A stretch of 64,000 nucleotides of DNA from Puccinia triticina (Eukaryota; Basidiomycota; Pucciniomycetes; Pucciniales; Pucciniaceae), in NCBI RefSeq assembly GCF_026914185.1, contig NC_070561.1, positions 4,092,001-4,156,000 of the forward strand, given 5' to 3'. The position numbers were made by a program, and so were the translations under genes. Under the pieces are notes generated by a model. The model worked only from the letters and a program-made list of their open reading frames with translations. It searched no databases and had not been told where the DNA came from. Shown one piece after another: positions 1 through 8,760 of this stretch. Each line of letters begins with the position of its first letter. Positions within the stretch are counted from its first letter, which is position 1.

Positions 1-148
1 AACGCCACGGCAACAGCGCCCGAAACACCGCCATGGCGAAAAATACCACTTTCATGGAAACAATGCATACCAGTACTGGTATCAAACAAACACCGCCGCT
101 ACAGATAAATAAACACGGTATGCGCCTCTGTCTCAATTCAGCAAATAT

Positions 149-649
149 GTGTATGACTTTGAAGCTGACGTTCGCGAAACACGTAGGGCAGGTGAAAAAG
201 AACGTAGATTCTCTTTCTCCTTGACATCCTCCTTGAACCTGATCGGCATGCGCACGAAGCGGAAGAAGACGACGACAGTGGGGCATGAGACTCACTGGCA
301 GAAGGAGTACAACGAGCTGAAGCGATGGGACTGGCTGGACCTGAGCGCCACTCCGCGGCGCCTGCTGTGGGCCTTGGAGTCTGAGGAGGCCCACTTGGCC
401 AGGAGGCCGACAAGGAGGAAGGCGGATGGGAGTCCGGATACGTCGACGGGCGCGCTCGAGAGGCCAGCTCCTGACCATCACCTCCTTCCCAAGAGAAATA
501 CCAAGCTTGTTGCTCCAGCTGATGATTATAGTCACCTGTCCCTGCAGGCTGATCTGTCCCCGGACCGGTACTTGAATCCAGCCGGCTATCATCATGGGCT
601 CAATGATGATGATGATGATGTGGCCGCTCACAAAGAACAAGATGTCTAA
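149..649 (+). CDS. Possible exon(s) of an unrecognised protein, GC-rich island
   Basis: An open frame of 166 codons. From about 240 to 480 codon choice is strongly biased to G or C in the third position (CTG, AAG, GAG, GAC, GCC), unlike the AT-rich repeats around it. That argues for genuine coding sequence. The peptide is basic in its first part (Arg/Lys-rich, then a Trp-rich stretch around EYNELKRWDWLDL) and ends in an Asp run encoded by a GAT repeat at about 603-619. I do not recognise a domain. Exon limits are unresolved: a pyrimidine tract and AG at about 533-548 could be an acceptor, so the frame may be cut by introns. It might belong with the frame at 780-1178 in one gene. Seen: open frame and codon bias. 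Inferred: coding status. Confidence 0.35.
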   Translation: MYDFEADVRETRRAGEKERRFSFSLTSSLNLIGMRTKRKKTTTVGHETHWQKEYNELKRWDWLDLSATPRRLLWALESEEAHLARRPTRRKADGSPDTSTGALERPAPDHHLLPKRNTKLVAPADDYSHLSLQADLSPDRYLNPAGYHHGLNDDDDDVAAHKEQDV

Positions 650-779
650 TTTCTGGTCATCCAAAAAGAGAAGTTCAGTCCCACAGCCGTCCTCCAATCC
701 CCCACACCAACCATCCATACGTATCCTGATTCTGATGTGTTGGTTTCATGTAGTCACCAATATCCAGCAGCTGAGCAAC

Positions 780-1178
780 AAGGTTTCGTTCTCGGCCCTT
801 GTCCATCCACCAACGGGGCCCGGCGGCCACCCGGCGAATTTTGTGTCTTCAAATATCTATCTCAGACCGCTGCCGTCGACCTTCACCCCGCTTGCGCTGC
901 ACAAACTATGCATGTCCATGGTCCGTCGTCGCATTGTCAGCAGCAGCACTGGACACCATCAGCCCAAGCTGCTCACCCTCGACCCGGCCCACTCCTCCGA
1001 CCACAGCCCGGCCAAAGAGCTGCTTGCCGGTCCCGGAGGCAGAGTCTCATCCCCCAACAACAACAGCAACGACGAGGGAGATGAGTATTCTGAGAATGAG
1101 AACTTCAGGATCCTCAGCGTTAAGGTGATGCCCAAAGAGGAAGATCAAGCTTCCTTGGGCGCCTGTAAAGGTACATAA
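780..1178 (+). CDS. Possible 3' exon of an unrecognised protein
   Basis: The frame running to TAA at 1176-1178 encodes a Ser/Pro/Asn-rich peptide with an acidic C-terminal part (NDEGDEYSENENF). It follows the GC-rich frame at 149-649. An AG at about 767-770 lies next to a possible branch/pyrimidine region, so it could be the next exon of the same gene, but no donor of good quality was found at the end of the first frame. No domain was recognised. An alternative is that this is non-coding DNA with a chance open frame; two other frames are also open here, which lowers confidence. Confidence 0.25.
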   Translation, partial: KVSFSALVHPPTGPGGHPANFVSSNIYLRPLPSTFTPLALHKLCMSMVRRRIVSSSTGHHQPKLLTLDPAHSSDHSPAKELLAGPGGRVSSPNNNSNDEGDEYSENENFRILSVKVMPKEEDQASLGACKGT

Positions 1179-1259
1179 ACTTGTCTCCGCATCCTGCGGA
1201 TTCTTTGGGCCAAAACTGTACCCTGGTTCCTTCCTATGCTTAGGTACATAACTCATCTA

Positions 1260-1676
1260 TTTGGGTATTGACGGTTTTTAGGGTTTGGGTTCTGTTTATG
1301 GAACTCAGCCGAGGCGTCTACCTGTTACATCAAAGGGTTAAGAGCGCATGGATACCAGGCGAGCTATGCCGTACATGACGTCCTTCTACCCTGCCAAAAA
1401 AAACAAACCAGAGGCAACAGTGGGTCAGCTACGCTACCATAGCTGTTAGCGTAGCGTAGCGCAGCGCAGCGCAAATACACTATTTTTTAGCGTAGTGTTA
1501 GCGCAATTGTTCACATCTGCGCTAACGCTACGCGCACAGAATGCAAAGCTATTTTAACTTTTAGCGTAGCTTTAGCACAGATTCGCGCAATGGCGCTAAC
1601 GCTAAGCACGCAGGGCGCAAAAGAGTGTTTGCTACGCTGCGCTACAGCGCTTTTTGAGGCAAAAAAGGCCTTTTTT
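1260..1676. repeat. Gene-free stretch with GCGTAGCGCAGCG-type repeat (1440-1660)
   Basis: No gene is visible. From about 1440 to 1660 the sequence consists of alternating AGCGTAGCGCAGC-type words on both strands with an AT-rich core (CTATTTTTTAGCG), the same word family as at 6194-6385, 6978-7402, 15571-15917 and 23318-23804. No clean termini or target duplication were found for this copy. It abuts the palindrome that begins at 1677. Confidence 0.5.
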
Positions 1677-3446
1677 GCTGACCAAGCTTGTGGGTTATCC
1701 TCAACAGATGGCGGTTATTTGACGTGCAAGGTAAGGCCTGACTGTCTAAACACCACAACAGGGTGTAAGGACTCACTCAAAAAGTTGGGACCCAGCTGAC
1801 TCGAGTGATTGGTCTGCCTACAGACCGTTGAATTGCATTCCAAAGATTTCTCCATGGCCTTGGCTGTCACCCCAGTTATCAACTGGTGGTTCTACAACAG
1901 TATCTACACCAAACAGTACATGTCTACGCCCACGCCAAATCCGCTCGGCTAGTCACTTCAAGGATAATTAAATTTCCCAAAAAAATTACTTAAAGTTTGA
2001 GGTTGGGAAAATCATTGAAAAAAAATCACTCCGTGCTGAAAAAAAATGCAAACTGAGCGTGCTCAGCCAAAAAAATAAAAATGTGTCAGACTGAGTAAAA
2101 AACAATGAGGCACATTTTTGGGGTAATTTGTTGGACGGGCCTGCACAAGGCCCGCATGGGCCCCTGACAGGCCCGTTGGGCCCATTGAAAAAGTAGTATT
2201 TGTTTGGAGTTCCCATGTCCTGCTAAAATGTGAAATGGGTCAAACTGAATAAAAAACACGGGGGTGCATTTTTGGGGAGATTTTTTGGACGGGCCTGAAT
2301 GAGGCCCACATGGCCCCAACAAAGCCCACTGGGCCCATTGAATGAGTAGCCTTGGTCAAGAATGCCTATGCTCAGCTAAGAAACAAAAATGTGTCAACCT
2401 GAGTAAAAAACATGGGGCCACACTTTTGGGGAGGGCTTATTGACAGACCTGCATCAGGCCCGCCAGGGCCCACCCAAAGCTGGTTTGGCCAGCCCAAAAG
2501 TAGTCTTGTTTAAGAATGCCCATATGATGTTTCAGAACAGCACAAATTGACCACTAATCAACAGGAGATATTGAAGGGCTCCTGACATCTGTATGACTTT
2601 GTGCACTCACAGAATGTATGTCCAGGCCCTTTCCTTTTCCTTGGAACCCTGTTGGCCCGTACAGGCCTGATGCAGGCTCGTCCAACAGGCCTCCCCAACA
2701 ATGTGCCCCTAGGGTTTTTACTCAGTCTGACACATTTTATTTCTTAGCTGAGCATATGCTTTCTTAACCAAGGCCACACTTTCAATGGGCCCAGTGGGCT
2801 TTGTGGGGGCCATGTGGGCCTCATTCAGGCCCGTCCTAAAAATCTCCCCAAAAATGTACCCCTGTGTTTTTTATTCAGTTTGACCCATTTCACATTTTAC
2901 CAGAGCATCAGAATTCCAAAAAACTACTACTTTTTCAATGGGCCCAATGGGCCTGTCAGGGGCCCATGCAGGCCTTGTGCAGGTCCGTCCAACAAATCGC
3001 CCCAAAAATGTGCCCCATTGTTTTTTACTCAGTCTGACACATTTTTATTTTTTTGGCTGAGCACGCTCAGCTTGCATTTTTTTCAGTACAAAGTGATTTT
3101 TTTTCATTGATTTTCCCAACCTCAAACTTTGAGTTCTTTTTTTTTGGAAAATTTATTATCCTTGAAGTGAATAGCCAAGCGGATTTGGCGTGGGCGTAGA
3201 CATGTACTGTTAGGTGTAGATACTGTTGTAGAACCACCAGTTGATAACTGGGGTGACGGCCAAGGCCATGGAGAAATCTTTGGAATGCAATTCAACGGTC
3301 TGTAGGCGGACCAATCACTTGAGTCAGCTGGGTCCTAATTTTTTGAGTGAGTCCTTACACCCTCTTGTGGTGTTTAGACAGTCAGGGCTTACCTTGCACG
3401 TCGAATAACCGCCATCTGTTGAGGATAACCCACAAGCTTGGTCAGC
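1677..3446. mobile_element. Foldback element with ~0.75-kb inverted arms
   Basis: The two ends are inverted copies: GCTGACCAAGCTTGTGGG at 1677 matches the reverse complement ending at 3446. The similarity continues inward through the motifs CTCAACAGATGGCGG, the AT-rich TTGAGGTTGGGAAAATC and the GGGCC-rich units, leaving a divergent centre of roughly 200 bp around 2500-2680. Within each arm are two to three degenerate units of the type GGGCCTG...GGCCCA with ACTCAGTCTGACACATTTT between them. No transposase frame is present. The flanks show no clear target duplication. Such a structure fits a non-autonomous TIR/foldback DNA transposon; the superfamily cannot be named from the sequence. Confidence 0.7.
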
Positions 3447-4220
3447 TCTCCGCACAAACAAAAACCAATCAACAACCACGAGTCCCTTACAACTGCACCC
3501 CCAAATCCTGATACTCTTGGAATCGACGTACTCCAAACCTGCATAATGTTTATAACCAAAGAGATGAGGAAACCCTCCCATGATTAGATCAAAACAACCT
3601 TGTGCAAGTGGAATCATACAACGTGCAGTCGGAAGAAAACTTGACTGAGCAGCAGTTGAGACATTGAGGGCCTCAATCCTCCCAAGCTGGTTTGAGGGGA
3701 AAGAGGCAGTGGCGGAGGTGTTGATGAGTGAGAGTTCAAAGAACGTTGCATTGGGTAATGTGGTACATAGGTCGCCGACTCCGCGGGTGCAAGGACACTT
3801 TGAGGGGAATCTGGGCCCAATCTAGACATGTGAATCTAGTGAGTGGGGTTGTTTGGTTTTCTGGCGACTGTTGCTTGGTTGAAATGAACAAGTTGCAGCT
3901 GTCAGAGGGGAGTGGCCAGGTCCGTCAACGTTTCCACAAGGGTCTTGTATTGGTTTATGTATGAAACTTGTACTGGTTACTCACTGAATATTACAGTGGT
4001 GCAACCCAGACCAAGTCGAAAGAGATTTGAGCCGGTGAATTTGAACCCATGACAAGTGGGGGGTGCGTGCACCAGGGAAAAAAAATAGTCACTTGATGGC
4101 AAGTGACATGACACAGCTTTGTTTTCAGCTCCAACACTACTCCAATGCTGCTCCTCTCCACCAGCACATCTGGGGCTCACATGATAGGTGTCAGGATCAA
4201 AGCACTCAATGTGAAAAAAC
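3447..4220. other. Intergenic; one isolated CACCAGGG transposon end at 4069
   Basis: Only short, unconvincing frames occur. At 4069 the sequence CACCAGGGAAAAAAAATAG, followed by CACTTGATGGCAAGTGACAT, closely resembles the left end of the 112-bp MITE at 12052-12163. No matching right end was found nearby, so this may be a truncated or decayed copy of the same family. Confidence 0.4.
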
Positions 4221-4790
4221 CATATGATGCTCAGCTTTGGACTTGGCCCAGCTGATGCTCAGCTTTTACCCTGGCTCAGCTGATGCTCAGTTTTTCCCCT
4301 GGCCCAGCTGATGCTCAGCTTTGGAACTGGCCACCTGATGATCATCTTTGGCCCTGGCACAGCTGATGCTCAGCCTTGTCCATGGCTCAGCTGATGCTCA
4401 GCTTTGGCTCTAGCCTAGCTGATTTTCAGCTCTGGTCCTGTCCAAGCTGATTCCCATCTTTTTCCCTGGCCTGGCTCAGCTGATGCTCAGCAAGCTGAGC
4501 ATCAGCTGGCCAGCTGGCCCAGGACTGGGCCAAAGCTGAGCATCAGCTGGGACAGGACTAGGAGAAGGCTAAGCAAGGACTGGTACAAAGCTGAGCATCA
4601 GCTGCGCCAGGACTAGTACAAAGCTGAGCATCACCTGGGCAAGGAATGGTCAAACGGCTTTTTTCCAATTCTGAGAGTGAGCTGCGTGAAAAAGCTGAGT
4701 ATAAGCTGGGCAGAAAAGCTGAGCATGAGCTGGGTACCAAAGCTGAGTATCAGCTGGAAAGAACTGAGGATCAGTTGGGCTCATCAAAAA
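4220..4790. repeat. Minisatellite of AGCTGATGCTCAGC units, switching orientation at about 4490
   Basis: Units of about 28 bp built on CAGCTGATGCTCAGCTTTGG run from 4225 to 4490. From there the reverse complement (GCTGAGCATCAGCTG) continues to about 4780. The point of inversion makes the block one long imperfect palindrome. Open frames through it are repeat translations and not genes. Confidence 0.75.
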
Positions 4791-5013
4791 CTGAACAGGA
4801 CCTCCTTGGTAATCTCCGTGCAAAATCCATATTTTGAGTGTTTTTAAAGGTTTTTTTTGGACTGGAAGGAATGTTGAGAAGTTACCCAAATTCTCTAGGT
4901 TTGACAGGCACAAGCTAGTCTTCAACCTAAGCAATTTTATTGCAAATAAAGTTAGGGGGTTGAGAAATTGACTCCCACAAATTAAAAAATCAACTTGGGG
5001 AGTTGGGGCCGGG

Positions 5014-5420
5014 ACGGTGGGTAGTTACAATAACCATGAATCCTCTTCTTTGGTCTTCAGCTCAAAATTAGGAACCAAATAAAATATTCTGCCAGCTAGA
5101 TCAAGAAGTCAGAGCTCTCCTCTGAAAATTGGTGAAAGATTTTTCCATTTTTGTCAAAAGAATGAATTGATATCCCTTATTCTGTGTCAAATTTTGCAGT
5201 TACTAGTAACTAAAACCAGTAACTAAAAACTGGAAGTGTAATCAAGTATATACAGTCAGTCTTTTTACAAAAATGGAAAATTATTTCACCAATTATTAGA
5301 GTAGAGCTATGACTTCTTGATCTAGCTGAAAAAAAAAACATTATGTGGTTCTGAATTTTAAATTAAAGACCAAAGGAGAAAAAAAAACGGATAGTAACTG
5401 TTATTGTAACTACCCACCGT
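5014..5420. mobile_element. 407-bp palindromic MITE in the left arm of the foldback element
   Basis: The ends are exact inverted copies: ACGGTGGGTAGTTACAATAA at 5014 and its complement ending at 5420. Inside, the arms stay complementary (AGATCAAGAAGTCA near 5100 against TGACTTCTTGATCT near 5310). The matching position in the opposite arm of the host foldback (about 7585) lacks this sequence, so it is a later insertion. A target duplication is not evident. Confidence 0.65.
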
Positions 5421-6193
5421 TTGTCAACTCCCAAACGCAATTTATGTCGCGTGGACCGCCTTGGGACGTCTTTCCCGGGTCCTCGCGACCACATTTTGAC
5501 CTGGGGGCGTTTTGGGAGTTGGAATTGTAACTCCGCAATCCCAAACAGGAGTTGGGATTTTAATTTGACAAAAAATCCCAGAAAATAGAGAAATATTTAT
5601 ATCTCCTCACTGGAGCACCCAAACGCTTCCAAACTTTTACAGCAATCTAGATATACTGTCTAGAAAACATCGTGAGATTTACAGCAGTAGAAACTATCAG
5701 GAAGGCCTTGTGGAACAGGGGGGTTAATTTGGCCAATTTCCTACTAAGGGAAACCCCCAAAACCTTATCTATGGTTCTCAAAATGGCCCCAATATTTTTC
5801 TGCCACAAGAATACATTCTTTAAAACATATCCTGAGCTTGACGGCATTAGCAAACCTCAGGGACACCTTGTGTAGCCGGGGGGTGATTTGGTGGATTTCC
5901 TACTAAGGCAAACCCCCAAAACCTTATCTACAGTGCTCCAAATGGCCTGAAATTTTTTCTGCCTGAAGAATACACTCTTTAAAACACATTTTGTGCTCCA
6001 CGGCATTAGCACTTGTCAGGGAGACCCTGTGTAGCCGGGGGGCGGATTTAGCCTACTAAGGCAAACCCGCAAAACCTTATCTACAGTGCTCCAAACGGCC
6101 CCAAATTTTTTTCTGCAATAAGAATACACTCTATAGAAAATATTACAAGCTCCAAGGAGTTATTACACATCAGGAACACCTTCTATTGACTGT

Positions 6194-6385
6194 GGTGTAG
6201 TGTAGCGCAGCGCAAATGCGCTATTTTTTAGTGTAGCGTTAGTGCAATTGCGCGTATCTGCGCCAACGCTACGCTAGAAGCTGAAATGGCTTTTCGACCT
6301 GTGCGCGTACCTTTAGCGCAGATGCGCGCACTTGCGCTAACGCTACACTAAAAAATAGTGCATCTGCGCTGCGCTACGCTACACC
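6194..6385. repeat. GGTGTA...TACACC palindrome of GCGTAGCGC words at the centre of the foldback
   Basis: Begins GGTGTAGTGTAGCGCAGCGC and ends with the near complement GCGCTACGCTACACC. The arms meet around 6290 with almost no loop. The same terminal word GGTGTA is found on the elements at 15571 and 23318. It forms the apex of the larger palindrome 4952-7620. Confidence 0.6.
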
Positions 6386-6977
6386 ACGGTCAATAGAAGG
6401 TGTTCCTGATGTTTAATACCTCCTTGGAGCTTAAAATATTTTTTATAGAGAGTGTATTCTTATGGCAGAAAAAATTTGGGGCCGTTTGGAGCACCGTAGA
6501 TAAGGTTTTGGGGGTTTGCCTTAGTAGGAAATCCGCCAAATCTGCCTCCCGTCTACACAGGGTCTCCCTGAGGAGTGCTAATGCCATGAAGCTTAAAATA
6601 TGTTTTGAAGGAAGAAAAAATTTGTGGCCGTTGGGAGCTCCGTAGATAAGGTTTTGGGGGTTTGCCTTTGGAGGAAATCCGCCAAATCACCCCCCGGCTA
6701 CACAAGGTGTCCCTGAGGAGTGCTAATGCCTTGAAGCTTAAAATATGTTTCAAAGAGTGTATTCTTCTGGCAGAAAGAATTTGGGGCCCTTTGGAGCACC
6801 ATAGATAAGGTTTTGGGGGTTTGCCTTAGTAGGAAATCCGCCAAATTAACCCCCCTGTTCCACAAGGCCTTCCTGATGGTTTCTACTGCTTTAAATCTCA
6901 AAAAAAAATTCAAGACAGTGTATCTAGATTGCTGTAAAATTTTGGGAGCATTTGGGTGCTCCAGTGAGGAGATATAA

Positions 6978-7402
6978 CAAGGGTGAAAGCGCAGCGTTTT
7001 TGGTGGCCGCTGCGCTGCGCTTAAAGTAGCTGCCCCGCCCGCTGCGCTACCGCTTTTTGGGTCTGGCAAGAAGCGGGGACCCACTACTTTCAGCGGTAGC
7101 GCAGCGGAACCATCGCTGCGCTACCGCTTTTTGACCTGGCCGCGTAGCGCTCCCCCGCTCCCAGCCAAAAAACGCGCAGCGCAGCTGTTTTGGTGGCCGC
7201 TGCGCGGCGCTGAAAGGAGCGGCCCCGTCCGCTGCGCTACCTCTTTTTGGGTCGGGGAAAAAGCGGGCCCCCGCTATTTTCAGCGGTAGCGCAGCGGGAC
7301 TGGCGCTGCGCTACCGCTTTTTGGGCTGACCGCGCAGCGGTTCCCCGCTGCGCTGCGCTACAAAAAAGCGGTCTTTTAGCGCAGCGCAGCGTTTCAGCCT
7401 TG
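6978..7402. mobile_element. 425-bp GCAGCGC-rich MITE-like insertion (TSD GATATAA)
   Basis: Starts CAAGGGTGAAAGCGCAGCG and ends GCAGCGTTTCAGCCTTG, an imperfect terminal inverted repeat. It is flanked by GATATAA at 6971-6977 and 7403-7409. The opposite arm of the host foldback reads straight through this site (ATTTATATCTCCTC near 5600), which proves insertion. The interior is made of GCTGCGCTACCGCTTTTT words on both strands. No coding capacity. Confidence 0.7.
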
Positions 7403-7620
7403 GATATAAATATTTCTCTATTTTCTGGGATTTTTTGTAAAATTAAAATCCCGACTCCCGTTTGGGATTGCGGAATTGCAATGCCGACTCCCAAAAAACC
7501 CCCGGGTCAAAATGCGGTCGCAAGGACCCGGGAAAGACGTCCCAAAGCGGTCCGCGCGACGTAAATTGCGTTTGGGAGTCAATTTTTTAATTTGTGGGAG
7601 TCAATTTCTCAACCCCCTAA

Positions 7621-8104
7621 AGTTAAGGAAGCAAGGAATTATAGGCGGTTGAAAATTCCTGCCACCTAAATTTAGAATCTAGCCCCCGCAAAAATGGGCA
7701 ATAGGGCGCAAGTCCCTCCTGCCAAGGGCTGTCTGAGGCTTGGTTCGCGAGACACACACTTGCAGCAGCGAGGGCCTTGGGTTAAGTTTGCCTCCGGGGT
7801 ATTTGGGGATTATTTTCAACTTGTTATGTGCTTTTTGCTAATGAGCACAGGCAAAAACCATGATCTTGCCTTCTGTGTTTCTGGGATTTTGATAAACTTG
7901 GATTTTAAATTTTTGTTCAAGATTAGAATTTTTGTTTTTTCAAATCAAGAAGGGGCCTACTCAAGTGAAATAGGGGGCCTTCAGAAAGGGGTTAGGACGA
8001 AACCAGATCCCCTGGGGGGACAAACAGCTTCACCCCATCCCTTTAAGTATCAGTCCCAGCTCGCATATGAAACATGGTGAAAAAGCCCTGGGTGCTGAAA
8101 TCCT
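7621..8104. other. Gene-free stretch upstream of a transposase relic
   Basis: No supported gene. A 128-codon frame at 7694-8080 has no recognisable content. The 5' part of the decayed transposase gene that becomes readable near 8105 may lie here but is not identifiable by eye. Confidence 0.4.
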
Positions 8105-8760
8105 TTGCAACCACCTGAACACCACAAAGTTTTGCAAGGGCCCTGCACCTGGGCAAACAGAACACTGGCCTGTACACACTCGTCCAATTTTTTGTGCACA
8201 CTTGTTCAAGTATTGAGAGGTCAGCTTGAGAGGTTTTTTCTTCAGGGTGAATGGTCAGGGTCATCCAGACGTGTTCCAAATCCAAGGCAGTTGGCTTTAA
8301 GCAGAGAATGTGTCCACGCTTGCCGGGGTGGCTTTGACCTCCTAATTGCAACCAAAAAGTTTGAGGGCTTCAACAGCATACTCAGAAATGCTTCAGTTCA
8401 CTCAAATAGGCAGCATCTTGGAAAGGATTTGGCAGTATCATTTAGCAATTTTCAATGTCTGAGGGCAATAATGTCAGGCGCCTATCTTTGGGATCATATA
8501 AAGAAAATATATTTTCAAGCATCTGCACAATTGAAAAGAATATTTCAAATTGAAGATATACAACAATCTATGGGCTATGTCCATTCAAGTGTTTATGGGT
8601 CAGGTGAGGACCTCCCATATATTCCACAGGCTAAGCTGCGCAAATCAGACAGAGTTTTTGTTCGTAAGAAAGTCAGTGATAAATATCCCAACCACCAGTC
8701 CAATCAAGAATGCTGCCTAAAGTTGGATGATAAAAGAAGTGTAAGAAAAGGGGCTTTTGT
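8105..8760 (+). pseudogene. Decayed Plavaka/CACTA-like transposase, middle part
   Basis: The translation aligns residue for residue with the intact transposase encoded at 35592-39723. The shared block runs from ATKKFEGFNSILRNASVHSN, against ATEKLESYNGILRNASIHSN in the intact copy, through a second block ending QQSMGY against QKSMGY. Upstream, the segment up to FDLLI matches in length but weakly in sequence. The presumed catalytic Glu region (TEKLES) reads TKKFEG here. The frame is cut at 8760 by the element 8761-11352 and resumes at 11353 in the same frame once one copy of the TGT duplication is removed. The N-terminal two-thirds of the protein is missing. It is a separate, diverged subfamily from the intact copy, not a recent duplicate. 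Confidence 0.75.

Larger units (their letters stand above)
4952..7620. mobile_element. Large foldback (palindromic) element with two nested insertions
   Basis: TTAGGGGGTTGAGAAATTG at 4952 is the reverse complement of the sequence ending at 7620. The arms stay complementary through GACTCCCACAAATTAAAAAA, CAAACGCAATTTA, GACGTCTTTCCCGGGTCC, AAATATTTATATCTCCTCACTGG and several ~110-bp internal units (AAACCCCCAAAACCTTATCTA) down to a centre near 6290. Each native arm is about 0.9-1 kb. The left arm is interrupted by a palindromic insert at 5014-5420 and the right arm by one at 6978-7402, which is why the arms differ in length. No protein is encoded; frames inside are mirror-image by-products. It is best read as a non-autonomous foldback transposon. 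Confidence 0.75.

Noticed and set aside
2814..3110. 98-codon frame and its mirror at 1986-2216
   Set aside because: The two frames are inverted copies of the same foldback arm, as expected from the palindrome.
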